Shown here: piece after piece, positions 44,924-54,490 of the stretch
How the letters are laid out: the number at the start of each line of letters is the position of its first letter
Position numbering within the stretch: position 1 is the stretch's first letter
Origin: Desulfovibrionaceae bacterium
GTDB lineage: Bacteria; Desulfobacterota; Desulfovibrionia; Desulfovibrionales; Desulfovibrionaceae
Direction: 5' to 3'
DNA: 64,000 nucleotides
Assembly (NCBI GenBank): GCA_910575755.1
Contig: CAJTFO010000003.1
Span: forward strand, 124,001 to 188,000
Translations under genes and position numbers: made by a program
Notes under the pieces: model-generated
What the model saw: the letters and a program-made list of their open reading frames with translations, nothing else
What the model was told of the DNA's origin: nothing
Database searches by the model: none

Positions 44924-45367
44924 ATGCTGCGCACAAAACCATTTCACTGGCATTGTCTGTTGGGAGCCATCATTCTGGAAGTGGGCGGAACCACAATCAT
45001 GAAACTGGCCCAGGGCTGGGCCTTCGCCCATGCCGCCCTGCTGGGCCTGATGCTCATGTGGCTGGTCATCGGCCTTTCCTATTATCTTCTGGCCCTGTCC
45101 ACCACCGGCCTGCCCGTGGGCGTGGCCTTCGCCTTCTGGGAAGGATTGGGCCTGACCCTGATCACCCTGTCCAGCGCGCTGATTCTGCATGAAAGTCTGA
45201 CCTTCAAACGAATCCTGGGCCTGGTCTGCGTGCTGGCCGGGGCGCTGCTGGTGCATCACGGCACGGGCCACGGCGAAAGCTCAAAGCCGCACCCGCGCGA
45301 CGCCGGGCAAAGCAATGTTGCATATGAGGGGGGAGCTGACGAGGCGCACGCCGAGAGGAGACCGTGA
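44924..45367 (+). CDS. mdtJ: Small multidrug resistance-family subunit, MdtJ-like
   Basis: A 147-residue SMR protein with four helices: WHCLLGAIILEVGGTTIMKLA (cited in part), the active-site Glu in LEVGG, and PVGVAFAFWEGLGLTLITL in helix 3. The helix-3 pattern is that of MdtJ, which with MdtI exports spermidine. About 35 polar residues including a His-rich stretch (HHGTGHGE) extend beyond the fourth helix. GGGGAG precedes the ATG. It is co-translated with the next gene. Confidence 0.8.
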   Translation: MLRTKPFHWHCLLGAIILEVGGTTIMKLAQGWAFAHAALLGLMLMWLVIGLSYYLLALSTTGLPVGVAFAFWEGLGLTLITLSSALILHESLTFKRILGLVCVLAGALLVHHGTGHGESSKPHPRDAGQSNVAYEGGADEAHAERRP

Positions 45368-45705
45368 TGCACGCCCTGAACGCTTTTTTCAGCTTTTCCG
45401 TGCTGCTGGTCATGCTGGCCGCCCTGCTGGATATTCTGGCCAATCTGCTGCTGGCCCGCTCCCAGGGCTTTCGTCGTTATGGAATCGGCATCCTGGCCCT
45501 GACCCTGGTGGGTCTGGCCTTTTATTGCCTTTCCCTGGCCGTGCGCAACATTGATCTGGCCGTGGCCTATGCCATGTGGGGCAGTTTCGGCATTCTGGGA
45601 ACCTCGCTGGGCGGCTGGATTTTCTTCCGCCAGCGCCTCAGACCCTGCGCCTTCGCGGGCATGGGCCTGCTGATCACGGGCATGCTGCTGTTGCGTCTGG
45701 GCTGA
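45367..45705 (+). CDS. mdtI: Small multidrug resistance-family subunit, MdtI-like
   Basis: A 112-residue SMR protein resembling MdtI: LLDILANLLLARSQGFRR, then NIDLAVAYAMWGSFGILGTS and GWIFFRQRL. The usual Glu14 position is Asp (LLDILAN). An MdtJI heterodimer exporting polyamines or other cations is the best guess. The ATG shares a base with the mdtJ stop; GAGGAG lies upstream. Confidence 0.8.
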   Translation: MHALNAFFSFSVLLVMLAALLDILANLLLARSQGFRRYGIGILALTLVGLAFYCLSLAVRNIDLAVAYAMWGSFGILGTSLGGWIFFRQRLRPCAFAGMGLLITGMLLLRLG

Positions 45706-45725
45706 AGCCAAAAGCCACGACCCAT

Positions 45726-46457
45726 TCAGTTCCGCCGCGGGCCCGCGCCTGTGGAGAGCGCTTCGGCCATGCCGTCCACGCCAGACAGCAGCCGCAGGGG
45801 ATGCAGCAGGGTTATCCGCCGCCGTTCCACCCGGATCTGCCCTTCCTTTTGCAACTTTTGCAGCAAATCGCTTACCGTGGGCTGGGTGGTTCCGCACATG
45901 GAGGCCAACTGTTCCTGCGAAATGCGCAGGGGCACAGTGACGGGCCGCCGCCAGGCTTCGGCGTCAGGCAGCAGATCATAGACCAGGGCGATAAGCAGCT
46001 TGATCAGCCGCCCTTCCACGCTGCACACCACCAGGTTGCGGATATTGTCGCCCAGATGGCGGATGCGGCTGCCCAGAAGGGAAATAACCCGGCGGGCCAG
46101 AGGATAGTGCGCGGCCAGCAGGGCGTCGAAATCCCGCCCGCACAGGGCATGGATTTGCGACGGGGCCATGGCCTGGGCGTTGGCCTTGCGCGGATAGCCG
46201 CCCAGCACCTCGGAAATGCCGAAGAGTTCGCCCGCGCGGCGCAGAAAGAACACGGGCTCCTTGCCCGAATCATGAATGCTGAAAATGCGCACCAGACCCG
46301 AGGCGATGTAAAAACAGGCGTCGCCGGGATCGCCCTCAAAAAAAACGATGTCGTTTTTCTGAAAGCGCCGATGCGACGCCTTTTGCAGAAAAAGGCGCTT
46401 TTCTTCTTCCAGTCCGGCGAAAAAATCCTCGCCATGCAGATACCAGAGATTATCCAT
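45726..46457 (-). CDS. Crp/Fnr-family transcriptional regulator
   Basis: A 243-residue regulator. The cyclic-nucleotide-binding fold spans 20-135 (IVFFEGDPGDACFYIASGLVRIF, cited as EGDPGDACFYIASGLVRIF), and the C-terminal winged HTH contains RISQEQLASMCGTTQPTVSDLLQKLQKEG (cited as QLASMCGTTQPTVSDLL). The N-terminal cysteine set of Fnr is missing, so it does not hold an Fnr-type Fe-S cluster. It is the last gene of the tctC-tctB-tctA-aprA-like-aprB-like run and probably its regulator. GGGAG precedes the ATG. Confidence 0.88.
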   Translation of the reverse strand: MDNLWYLHGEDFFAGLEEEKRLFLQKASHRRFQKNDIVFFEGDPGDACFYIASGLVRIFSIHDSGKEPVFFLRRAGELFGISEVLGGYPRKANAQAMAPSQIHALCGRDFDALLAAHYPLARRVISLLGSRIRHLGDNIRNLVVCSVEGRLIKLLIALVYDLLPDAEAWRRPVTVPLRISQEQLASMCGTTQPTVSDLLQKLQKEGQIRVERRRITLLHPLRLLSGVDGMAEALSTGAGPRRN

Positions 46458-46518
46458 ACAGGCTCCCGAAGCGCTCCACCCGGCTGCTGACGGACGGAGC
46501 GCTTCGGGCCGCGCCTCG

Positions 46519-46845
46519 TCAGCGGACGATGCGATTCACATATCTGTAAACGGCCTCATTGCCGTAAATGTCCCGGCACTTCCAGGTGATGACGTTTTTG
46601 CCCATGATGGGGCGCAACGTGGCCTTGAAGTAGCCGAGCTGGTAGGGAATTTTTGTTTCCAGCGCGCCTGCGGGGCAGGCCTTGACGCAGGACATGCAGT
46701 CCCAGCATTCGGAGGCGGCGCGGCAGTAAGCCTTGCCGTTTTCGGACGAAACAGCCATGAGATCGCCGGGGCAGGCCCTCTCGCAGAAGGATTCCTCGCG
46801 CCCCGCGCAGCCGGTGCATTTATGGGTATCAACTTTCGGCGGCAT
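46519..46845 (-). CDS. AprB-like ferredoxin subunit (paralogue of APS reductase beta)
   Basis: A 108-residue electron-transfer subunit. Two [4Fe-4S] motifs match AprB spacing exactly: C-x2-C-x7-C-x3-CP (from CTGCAGREESF) and C-x2-C-x2-C-x3-CP (CWDCMSCVKACP). It lacks the roughly 50-residue C-terminal tail that in true AprB wraps around AprA; the end YRYVNRIVR is short. It sits 25 bases after the AprA-like gene. GAGG lies before the ATG at 46845. It is not the dissimilatory enzyme but an accessory relative. Confidence 0.85.
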   Translation of the reverse strand: MPPKVDTHKCTGCAGREESFCERACPGDLMAVSSENGKAYCRAASECWDCMSCVKACPAGALETKIPYQLGYFKATLRPIMGKNVITWKCRDIYGNEAVYRYVNRIVR

Positions 46846-46870
46846 GGTAAACCTCGCTTGCGGCGTCCGC

Positions 46871-48643
46871 TCAGGCCGTGTGCCGGTCGCCGGGAATAAG
46901 TTGTTCATAGGGCCGGGTGAAGATCGTTATCTCGCCGCTGCGCGGATCGCGCCGCGACTCAATGAAGCAGTCAAAACGCGCGTCATCACGCTCGGGATAG
47001 TCGGAACGCGTCTGCCAGCCCGCCCAGCGCGTTTCCTTGCGGGCTTTGAGGTGATGCACCACAGCCTCGGCCACATCCACCCGGTCCATGCTCTCCAGCG
47101 CCTGCATGAGCTCGTGCAGGTCGCCGGCGCGCAGGTATTGAAACTGCGAGCGCAGCATGGCGATATGGCGCAGGGCATAATCCAGACGCTCCTCATTGGT
47201 GCGGTAGAACTGGCTGACCCCGCCCGCGTACTCGTCCATGAGACGTTGCAGGCGCTCCTTCATCTCCACCGGACGCACGCCCTCCTCCCCACGGCGCAGC
47301 AGGGGGGCGTAGACGCGTTCCATCTCCACGCGCAGCGCCTCCCTGTCCAGGGGCGGCAGAGAGACGCCGCGCAGATAGGCCACGGCCCCGCGCGCCGCCA
47401 GCTTGCCCTCGGCGCAGCAGCCGCCCACAAACTTGTTGGGATTGCCCCCGGCGGTTTCCCCGGCGGCGAACAGACCGGGGATGGTGGTCATGCGCGCCAT
47501 GTCCACCCAGAAACCGCCGCCGGTGTGCCCCCCCAGAATATAGGGATCGGAGCCATAAATCTCGATGGGTTCCCGGTCGGGGCTCTGCCCCCGGCTGGCC
47601 AGAAAAAGCACAAAGGAAGGCCGTTCGTTAAGGTAGTCCTCCAGCATGGCCTTGGTTCGTTCCGGGCTCAGATGGGTGGTGTCGCAATAGCAGGGGCCGC
47701 GTCCGGCCAGCCATTCTTCCATGGGCGCGTTGGCGCGGATGTAGCGCGGCGCGGCGTCGCCGCCCAGCGCTTCATAGCGGCTCATGACCCTTTCACCCCT
47801 GGCATTGATGATGGGCGCGCCGTAGCCCACGGAAATGGTGTCCACCGGGCCGCAGAAATCCTTGGTGCGGGTGGCCACCCAGCGCTGTTCCAGGCTGGTC
47901 AGTTCCGCGCCCTGCCTGAAGCCCATGGCATAGCCCGTGCCCACGCAATAGGGGCACATCCAGATCTGCGCGCCGCTGTCCGTGGAGTCGGCCGTGTAGG
48001 ATTTGTACAGCGTGCCCGCGCCGCCCGTGGCCATGACCGTGGCCCTGGCCCGGAACACATAGAAACAGCCGTCGCGCACGCCTAGGCCCGTGGCCCCCAC
48101 GCAACGGCCCTCGTGCATCACAAGACCTGTGCCAGCCACGCGATTGTAAACGTCGGCCCCGCTTTCAATGGCTTTTTCAGCCATGATCGGTTTGAGCTGC
48201 TCGCCGTGGATGGAGATGTCCCACTGACCGCGATAGCGCACCTTGCCCTGTTCATCCCGCAGAATGGGCAGGCCCCAGCTCTCCAGTTCCTCCACGCAGG
48301 CATTGAGTTCCCTGGCGTTGGACAGGGCAAGATCCTCACGCAGGGGGCCGCCGCCCACCTGGGCCCGGCTCCAGCGCACCAGATCCTCTGGCGTTTTGCC
48401 TTGGGGAATATAGGTGTTGATGGCGTCCATGCCCGCCGAACACGCGCCGGAACGCATGATTTCGGCCTTTTCCATGACAACCACCCTGAGGGATGGATCC
48501 AGCCGCGCGGCCTCCACGGCCACAAAGCAGCCTGCATTGCCCCCGCCCACCACGAGCAGGTCGCATTCCACCACCCTGACTTCCACATCTTCCACGGACC
48601 GGGGCTCGAAGCGCCGCGTGCGCGGCGCGCTGATATTAGCCAT
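46871..48643 (-). CDS. AprA-like FAD oxidoreductase (paralogue of APS reductase alpha / fumarate reductase family)
   Basis: A 590-residue flavoprotein, shorter than true AprA (about 660). The FAD motif is CDLLVVGGGNAGCFVAVEAA. AprA-specific features are kept: TRTKDFCGPV (Arg equivalent to the catalytic arginine), GGHTGGGFWVD (active-site His region), DEYAGGVSQFY and the tail FTRPYEQLIPGD. In the AprA substrate region the tryptophan motif reads IWMCPYC. The likely reaction is reduction or oxidation of a small anion, but the substrate is unknown. Its operon neighbours are a tricarboxylate-type transporter and a Crp/Fnr regulator. GGAG precedes the ATG. Confidence 0.85.
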   Translation of the reverse strand: MANISAPRTRRFEPRSVEDVEVRVVECDLLVVGGGNAGCFVAVEAARLDPSLRVVVMEKAEIMRSGACSAGMDAINTYIPQGKTPEDLVRWSRAQVGGGPLREDLALSNARELNACVEELESWGLPILRDEQGKVRYRGQWDISIHGEQLKPIMAEKAIESGADVYNRVAGTGLVMHEGRCVGATGLGVRDGCFYVFRARATVMATGGAGTLYKSYTADSTDSGAQIWMCPYCVGTGYAMGFRQGAELTSLEQRWVATRTKDFCGPVDTISVGYGAPIINARGERVMSRYEALGGDAAPRYIRANAPMEEWLAGRGPCYCDTTHLSPERTKAMLEDYLNERPSFVLFLASRGQSPDREPIEIYGSDPYILGGHTGGGFWVDMARMTTIPGLFAAGETAGGNPNKFVGGCCAEGKLAARGAVAYLRGVSLPPLDREALRVEMERVYAPLLRRGEEGVRPVEMKERLQRLMDEYAGGVSQFYRTNEERLDYALRHIAMLRSQFQYLRAGDLHELMQALESMDRVDVAEAVVHHLKARKETRWAGWQTRSDYPERDDARFDCFIESRRDPRSGEITIFTRPYEQLIPGDRHTA

Positions 48644-48685
48644 AATGCTTCTCCGTAAGCGTTGAACGATTGCGCGTCCGTTTGC

Positions 48686-50185
48686 TCATGCCTCGTTGCG
48701 GCTGACGCGCCCCTGGCGCGCCGAGCGCGCCACTATCCAGGCGGAAAGGGCCAGCAGCGCCAGGGCCACCGGACGACCAAGGATCATGTACGGGTCCTGC
48801 TCCGAGGCGATGATCACCTGTTGCAGGGAGGTTTCCCAGATGGGGGCCAGAATGAAGCCGATAATCAGGCAGATGAAGGAATAGTCAAACTTGCGCATGA
48901 AGTAGGCCAGCACGGCGAAAACCAGCATGAGGGTCACGTCGAAGGTCGCATACTGCGCCAGATACGCGCCCATGATGCAGGTAAAGATAATGATGGGATA
49001 CAGCACCGCCGCCGGAACCTGCACAACCTTGCAGAAAGCCCGCAGGCCCATGCGGCCCACGGCCAGCAGAAAGAGATTGGCCACTATCAGACTGCCGTAG
49101 ATGGAATAGATGAACTGGGCGTTCTGCTCGAACATGAGCGGCCCGGGGATCATGCCGTGGATGACGAAGGCCCCGATGAGCAGGGCCGCCGCCACATTGC
49201 CGGGAATGCCCAGAGTGAACAGGGGAATGAGACTGGCGGCCACCACGGCGCTGTTGGCCGATTCCGAGGCTGCGATGCCTTCCAGATTGCCCTTGCCGAA
49301 GCTTTCCGGCCTGTGGGAATGCTTCACCGCCTGATCATAGGCGAAAAAGGAGGCCACCGGCGCGCCCAGGCCCGGCAGGGCCCCAACCACAGTGCCGGCC
49401 ACCGATGAACGCAGCAGGGTGCGCGCGCAGGCCCAATATTCCTTCAAGCTTACAAAACGGTCTTCGGGGCGGGAGGAAAAGTTCATAGGGCCCTGCCCCT
49501 GGCTGCTCCGCAGCTTTTGCTCCAGTTGGATGATGATTTCCGAAAAGGCCAGCATGCCGATGCCGATGGGAATCAGGGAAATGCCCCGCTCCAGTTGTGT
49601 AATGCCCAGGGTCAGACGCGGCAGGGCCGAAACCGGCTCAATGCCGATGCAGCCTGTGAGCACGCCCAGGGCCGCCGCCATAAGGCCACGCAGCAGGGAT
49701 TTTGTTCCCAGTCCGGCGATGATGGTCATGGCCATGCAGATCAAAGCAAAAATTTCCGGCGGCCCCATGTACAGGGCCACCGTGGCCAGAGGCGCGGCCA
49801 CCAGAATAAGCACCACGGTGGAAAAGGCGTCGCCGGTCACCGAAGCATACAGGGCCATGCGCAATGCCTTTTCGCCCTTGCCCTCCACGGCCAGGGGATA
49901 GCCGTCCCAGGTGGTGGCGGCGGATTCGGGCGTGCCCGGCGTGTTCAGCAACACTCCGGAGATGGCTCCGCCGAAGAATGCGCCCTTGTTCAGGCCCACC
50001 AGAAAGCCGATGGCCGCCACGGGCGACATGTAATAGGACAGGGGAATGCAAAGGGCTATGGCCATGGGGCCGTTGACGCCGGGTACGGCCCCGGCGATCA
50101 TGCCAGTGACCACGCCCAGCAGCACAAAGAGCAGATTGGCCAGTGACAGGGCGTCCGCAAGGCCCGCAAAAATCATGTCGAACAT
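48686..50185 (-). CDS. tctA: Tripartite tricarboxylate transporter large membrane subunit TctA
   Basis: A 499-residue protein with about 11-12 helices: VVTGMIAGAVPGVNGPMAIA near residue 25, GIPGNVAAALLIGAFVIHG near 330 (both conserved TctA loops), and ISGVLLNTPGTPESAATTWDGYPL (cited as NTPGTPESAATTWDG). TctA is the permease of binding-protein-dependent secondary carriers for organic acids and anions. GGAG lies 6 bases before the ATG. Confidence 0.93.
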   Translation of the reverse strand: MFDMIFAGLADALSLANLLFVLLGVVTGMIAGAVPGVNGPMAIALCIPLSYYMSPVAAIGFLVGLNKGAFFGGAISGVLLNTPGTPESAATTWDGYPLAVEGKGEKALRMALYASVTGDAFSTVVLILVAAPLATVALYMGPPEIFALICMAMTIIAGLGTKSLLRGLMAAALGVLTGCIGIEPVSALPRLTLGITQLERGISLIPIGIGMLAFSEIIIQLEQKLRSSQGQGPMNFSSRPEDRFVSLKEYWACARTLLRSSVAGTVVGALPGLGAPVASFFAYDQAVKHSHRPESFGKGNLEGIAASESANSAVVAASLIPLFTLGIPGNVAAALLIGAFVIHGMIPGPLMFEQNAQFIYSIYGSLIVANLFLLAVGRMGLRAFCKVVQVPAAVLYPIIIFTCIMGAYLAQYATFDVTLMLVFAVLAYFMRKFDYSFICLIIGFILAPIWETSLQQVIIASEQDPYMILGRPVALALLALSAWIVARSARQGRVSRNEA

Positions 50186-50261
50186 ATGTTCTCCGCTTGT
50201 TGAGACTGGCGCTGTACGCTGAACCAGACCCTGAAACCTGTTGCGCCAGAGTTGACAGACG

Positions 50262-50735
50262 CTAAGGCATGGGCACGCCCAAAGCGAAACGCATCAGCGC
50301 CCAGACCGTCAACACAGGCACGAGAGCGACCAGAACCATAGCCACGGGTTTGCGCTGGCCACAGAACCACTGGACCAACAGCATGAAGACCACCCCTGAG
50401 GGAATAAAGCCCAAACGGGACATGGCGGGCATAAGCAGGGCACAGGGCAGCATGAAGCGGAGCAGATGCCCCCAGGCCACGCCCGCCGCCGAAGCTGCGC
50501 CCGCCCCGGCGGCTTCGCCGGAGCGGGAAAGCCGTCGGGCTTTGAGCATGTTGCGGGTCAGCCCCAGCAGGGCCAGCAGCAGAATGAAGCCGGCCGCCAG
50601 ATTGGGAACCAGAGTGGCGGACATGCCGTAACCGGGGTATTCCGGGGAATAGGAGGGAATAAGCCAGAGCAGCAGAAGCAGACTTGCCGCAATCATGCCG
50701 CCGTAGCCGCAGTTTTCGCTTTGCACGTTGGTCAT
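50262..50735 (-). CDS. tctB: Tripartite tricarboxylate transporter small membrane subunit TctB
   Basis: A 157-residue protein with four predicted helices (MIAASLLLLLWLIPSY, VPNLAAGFILLLALLGL, LRFMLPCALLMPAM, MLLVQWFCGQRKP region). It has the order TctB characteristically has between TctC and TctA. AAGGAG precedes the ATG at 50735. Confidence 0.8.
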   Translation of the reverse strand: MTNVQSENCGYGGMIAASLLLLLWLIPSYSPEYPGYGMSATLVPNLAAGFILLLALLGLTRNMLKARRLSRSGEAAGAGAASAAGVAWGHLLRFMLPCALLMPAMSRLGFIPSGVVFMLLVQWFCGQRKPVAMVLVALVPVLTVWALMRFALGVPMP

Positions 50736-50763
50736 GCGAATTCTCCTTGGCGGTAAGGCGCGC

Positions 50764-51714
50764 CTACTTCTTGGCCGCGGCTTTTTCTCCGGCCAGGGCC
50801 GCATTGCGCAGGGCGGTGCGCTTCATGTAATCCACAGCATGTTCCGGGCCGAAGTCTACCGGGCCCATGCGCAGCTTTTCATGAATGAAGGTCTGAAATC
50901 CCTGGTCGTTCTTCAGGGAGGCCAGCGCCGCGTTCAGGCGCTCCATCACATCAGCGGGCAGATTTCTGGGCCCCACAAGCGCGATGTACATTTCCACGGC
51001 CTCATCCCAACCCTGCTCGCGCAGAGTGGGCACATCAGGCAGGAGCGTCAGGCGCGCCGGCGTGGAAGCCGCCAGCAGCTTGAGCCTGCCCCCCTGCACA
51101 TAGTCAAACAGAATGGCTCCCACATGCCCCAGGTCCGCATGGCCGCCCATGACGGCCGAGATGACCGAAGGCCCACCAGCGCTGGGCATGAGGGACAGCC
51201 TGACGCCTTCCCCGGCGGCAATGCGGCTCATGGCATCACGGTCGTCCGAGCCCTGAAACATGTAGGTCAGGCCCTTGCCCTCCTTTCTGGCCCAGGCGAA
51301 AGCCTCTTTCAGCGTTGTCCACGGACGGTCCGGCCTGCAGACAATGCCGCTCTGGTTCAACCCCAGAAGGCTCAGATAGGTGAAATCGTCCACTGTGTAC
51401 CTGGTGCGCGCGAAATACGGCGAATAGGTGAATGCCGCCGTGGCCGCCACGCCAAGGGTATAGCCGTCGGCTTTGGCCGCAGCCAGTTCCGTGGCCATAA
51501 CGCTGCCGTGGGAACCGCCGGGCATGTTTGTGACCAGCATGGGCTGGCCCAGTTTATCCTTGAGCGCCTCGGCCAAAGATCGGGCAAGCAGGTCGATCTG
51601 CGCGCCGGGACTGACCATGGTCAGCATCTTTACCGGACGCTCGGGCCAGGTCGCGGCCAGGGCCTGGAACGCAAGGCAGACGCAGCAAACCGTCAGCAAC
51701 AGTATCTTTTTCAC
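50764..51714 (-). CDS. tctC: Tripartite tricarboxylate transporter periplasmic receptor TctC/Bug family
   Basis: A 316-residue receptor with signal peptide (VKKILLLTVCCVCLAFQALA). Bug-family signatures are WPERPVKMLTMVSPGAQIDLLAR (cited as WPERPVKMLTMVSPGAQID), VTNMPGGSHGSV, TLGVAATAAFTYSP, and AGGPSVISAVMGGHADL. It captures a carboxylate or related anion and presents it to TctAB. The start is GTG at 51714, with AAAGGGAG upstream; the ATG at 51732 precedes that ribosome binding site. It is the first gene of the operon. Confidence 0.9.
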   Translation of the reverse strand: MKKILLLTVCCVCLAFQALAATWPERPVKMLTMVSPGAQIDLLARSLAEALKDKLGQPMLVTNMPGGSHGSVMATELAAAKADGYTLGVAATAAFTYSPYFARTRYTVDDFTYLSLLGLNQSGIVCRPDRPWTTLKEAFAWARKEGKGLTYMFQGSDDRDAMSRIAAGEGVRLSLMPSAGGPSVISAVMGGHADLGHVGAILFDYVQGGRLKLLAASTPARLTLLPDVPTLREQGWDEAVEMYIALVGPRNLPADVMERLNAALASLKNDQGFQTFIHEKLRMGPVDFGPEHAVDYMKRTALRNAALAGEKAAAKK

Positions 51715-52022
51715 GGCAATACTCCCTTTCATTTTCGGCAACAGGTTATGGGGAACGCCTTTGCGCACAGTATGTCCTGACGCTGCGCGGCGTTCTATCA
51801 GCCGGATGATAAAGCGTGAATATTTTCTCGATCATCTTCATATTGAAAAATGCTCAAGATCTGCTGACGCCTTTCATGCGTGAACAGCTCTCAATGTCTT
51901 TTCTGGTGCGCGGCGTCGGGTAAGGCCATATTTGAAAGGGAAACCGATGGAGCCTGGTATGCAAAACCGCCCCCTGCCGGATACGGCAGGGGGCGGTTTG
52001 GGGGCGAATATGCAAACAGGTT
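51715..52022. other. Region upstream of tctC, with lon terminator
   Basis: 308 bases. The half near tctC must hold the operon promoter; a TTGA-N7-TCAA dyad (51846-51860, minus strand) resembles a Crp/Fnr half-site pair but has one base too many for the Fnr consensus. The 51964-51999 terminator lies at its right end. Confidence 0.4.
51964..51999. terminator. Strong terminator after lon
   Basis: A 15-bp perfect stem (51965-51979 with 51984-51998), loop GATA, flanked by AAA/TTT on both strands, 23 bases past the lon stop on the minus strand. Confidence 0.85.
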
Positions 52023-54467
52023 TTACTGCGCGGGCTGGCTCTCTCCCGCGCCGCTCTTGCCGGCGGCATGGGCGCGCAGGGAGCCGCAGATGGGCTGAGC
52101 CGCGGCGCGACCGGAGAAAATTTCCTCCGGCGAGGCGGCCAGGGCCTGGGGCAGCACATCATCCACATGATCCGCAAAGACGATTTCCAGATCCCTGAGC
52201 ACCTCGTCCGGCACTTCCTTAAGATCCTTCTCGTTATCGCGGGGCATGATCACTTTTTTGATGCCGCTGCGCCGCGCGGCCAGCAGTTTTTCACGCAGGC
52301 CGCCGATGGGCAGAACCCGACCGCGCAAGGAAATTTCGCCGGTCATGGCCACATCGTTACGCACCGGAATGCCCAGCAGGGCTGAAGTGATGGAGGTGGC
52401 CAGGGTGATGCCCGCCGACGGACCGTCCTTGGGCGTGGCCCCGGCGGGCACATGCACATGAATATCCACCTTGCGGTGGAAGCGCGGGTCCAGCCCCAGC
52501 ACTTCGGCGCGAGAGCGCACATAGGACAGGGCGGCCTTGGCCGATTCAGTCATTACCTCGCCCAGCTGTCCGGTGGTCACCACATGACCCGAGCCGCTCA
52601 TCAGGCTGGTTTCCACCAGAAGAATTTCGCCGCCGCGCTGATTGTAGGCCAGCCCGGCACAGACGCCCACCTGGGGTTCGTCCTCCCGTTCCTCATGCCG
52701 GTACTTCTTGACCCCCAGAAAGCTTGGCAGGCTCTGGCAGGAAACCACCACGCACTTGTCCAGATCATCATCCTCCACCAGGCGAATGGCCGTCTTGCGG
52801 CAAAGGGCCGCGATTTCGCGTTCCAGGTTGCGCACCCCGGCCTCACGCGTGTAGCCGCGGATGACCTCCAGCAGGGCGTTTTCAGAAATGCGGATGTTCC
52901 CTTCCCTCAGGCCGTGTTCCTCAATCTGGCGGGGCAGGAGAAAACGCCGGGCGATATGACGTTTTTCCGTCTCCAGGTAGCTGGAAAGCTCGATGATTTC
53001 CATGCGGTCCAGCAAGGGCACCGGAATGCTGTGCAGCGAATTGGCAGTAGTGATGAAAAAAATCTTGGACAGATCGTATTCCAGATCCAGATAATGGTCC
53101 ATGAAGGCATTGTTCTGCTCCGGATCCAGAACCTCCAGCAGGGCCGAGGCCGGATCTCCCCGGTAATCCGAGGTCATCTTGTCCACTTCATCCAGGCAGA
53201 ACAGGGGATTGTTGGACTTGACCCGCTTCAGAGACTGAATGATCTTGCCCGGCAGCGCGCCCACATACGTGCGACGGTGGCCCCGGATCTCGGCCTCGTC
53301 GCGCACGCCGCCCAGGGACAGGCGGATGAAATCGCGGCCCGTGGCTCTGGCCACGGATTTGGCCAGCGAGGTCTTGCCCACGCCGGGCGGGCCCACAAAA
53401 CAGAGAATGGGGCCTTTCAGGCCATGCGAAAGTTTCTGCACGGCCAGATATTCCAGAATGCGCTCCTTGGGCTTTTCCAGGCCATAGTGCTCGCCGTCCA
53501 GAATGTCGCGGGCCTTTTCAATATCAATATCAATGTGTTTCAGATCGTTCCAGGGCAGATCCAGAATCCAGTCCACATAATTGCGCACCACCGTATATTC
53601 AGCGGCCGAGGGCGGCATGGTCCGCAGCTTCTTCACTTCAGCCAGGGCTTTCTGCCGGGCCTCCTCGGGCATGTCGCGGGCCTTGAGCTTCTGCTCCAGC
53701 TCATCCACCTCGGCCTGCGGATCGTCGTCCCGCCCCATTTCCTTGTTGATGGCCTTGATCTGCTCGTTAAGATAATATTCGCGCTGGTTGCGCTCCATCT
53801 GCACCTTGACGCGGTTCTTGATCCGCTTTTCCACCGTGGACAGGGCCACTTCGCCCTGGAGCAGCTCATAGGCGCGTTCCAGACGCTCGGTGACGTCAGG
53901 CAGCTCAAGGGCTGCCTGCTTTTTGCGGTAGTCCACTTTAAGATGCGGCAGAATGGCGTCAGCCAGAGGGCCCGGTTCGCGCAGGGCCAGAATGGAGAGC
54001 ACGGCTTCCTGCGAAATCTTCTTATTGTTTTTGCCGTACTCTTCCAGAGCCTCGTGGGCGGCACGAACCAGCGCTTCCTTCTCTTCCGGGCGGCTCTGGC
54101 TTTCTTCCATACGGCGCACGCCGGCCACAAGGCAGGGGCCGTCCTCGCGCAGATCCTGCCAGACAGCCCGGTACAGGCCTTCAAACAAAACCTTGATGGT
54201 GCCGTCCGGCAGGCGCAGCATCTGAAGAACCCTGGTGACTACGCCCACGGCGCACAAGTCGCCCGCTTCAGGCTTTTCCAGCTCCGGTTCGTTCTGGGCC
54301 ACCAGAAAAATCTGTTTGCCGGAGGAGGCCTGAGCCGCCTCTATAGCCTTGATGGAAGCTTCGCGGCCCACAAAAAGCGGCATGATGGAACGCGGGAACA
54401 TGACCACTTCCCGCAGGGGCATGACAGGCATGTCCCGAAAGGCTTCCCCGCGCATTGCGTCAGACAT
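52023..54467 (-). CDS. lon: ATP-dependent protease La
   Basis: An 814-residue LonA. N domain: [23 protein letters not shown] (cited as [18 protein letters not shown]); AAA+ Walker [14 protein letters not shown]; Walker B and sensor regions CLDEVDKM and [12 protein letters not shown]; and the Ser-Lys proteolytic dyad in [14 protein letters not shown] with Lys in [10 protein letters not shown]. The C-terminal about 30 residues are Gly/Ala-rich. GAGAG precedes the ATG. It degrades misfolded and regulatory proteins. Confidence 0.97.
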   Translation of the reverse strand: MSDAMRGEAFRDMPVMPLREVVMFPRSIMPLFVGREASIKAIEAAQASSGKQIFLVAQNEPELEKPEAGDLCAVGVVTRVLQMLRLPDGTIKVLFEGLYRAVWQDLREDGPCLVAGVRRMEESQSRPEEKEALVRAAHEALEEYGKNNKKISQEAVLSILALREPGPLADAILPHLKVDYRKKQAALELPDVTERLERAYELLQGEVALSTVEKRIKNRVKVQMERNQREYYLNEQIKAINKEMGRDDDPQAEVDELEQKLKARDMPEEARQKALAEVKKLRTMPPSAAEYTVVRNYVDWILDLPWNDLKHIDIDIEKARDILDGEHYGLEKPKERILEYLAVQKLSHGLKGPILCFVGPPGVGKTSLAKSVARATGRDFIRLSLGGVRDEAEIRGHRRTYVGALPGKIIQSLKRVKSNNPLFCLDEVDKMTSDYRGDPASALLEVLDPEQNNAFMDHYLDLEYDLSKIFFITTANSLHSIPVPLLDRMEIIELSSYLETEKRHIARRFLLPRQIEEHGLREGNIRISENALLEVIRGYTREAGVRNLEREIAALCRKTAIRLVEDDDLDKCVVVSCQSLPSFLGVKKYRHEEREDEPQVGVCAGLAYNQRGGEILLVETSLMSGSGHVVTTGQLGEVMTESAKAALSYVRSRAEVLGLDPRFHRKVDIHVHVPAGATPKDGPSAGITLATSITSALLGIPVRNDVAMTGEISLRGRVLPIGGLREKLLAARRSGIKKVIMPRDNEKDLKEVPDEVLRDLEIVFADHVDDVLPQALAASPEEIFSGRAAAQPICGSLRAHAAGKSGAGESQPAQ

Positions 54468-54490
54468 AATCTCTCTCCCCGGAAGGCGTT

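Noticed and set aside
46519-48643. The AprA/AprB-like pair as the genome's dissimilatory APS reductase
   Set aside because: Both subunits are shorter, and gene context (TctABC, regulator) is unlike the usual apr neighbourhood. They are treated as paralogues.
51846-51860. Fnr box upstream of tctC
   Set aside because: TTGA-N7-TCAA has one extra base relative to the Fnr consensus, and the regulator in the operon lacks Fnr's cysteines. It is kept only as a note.
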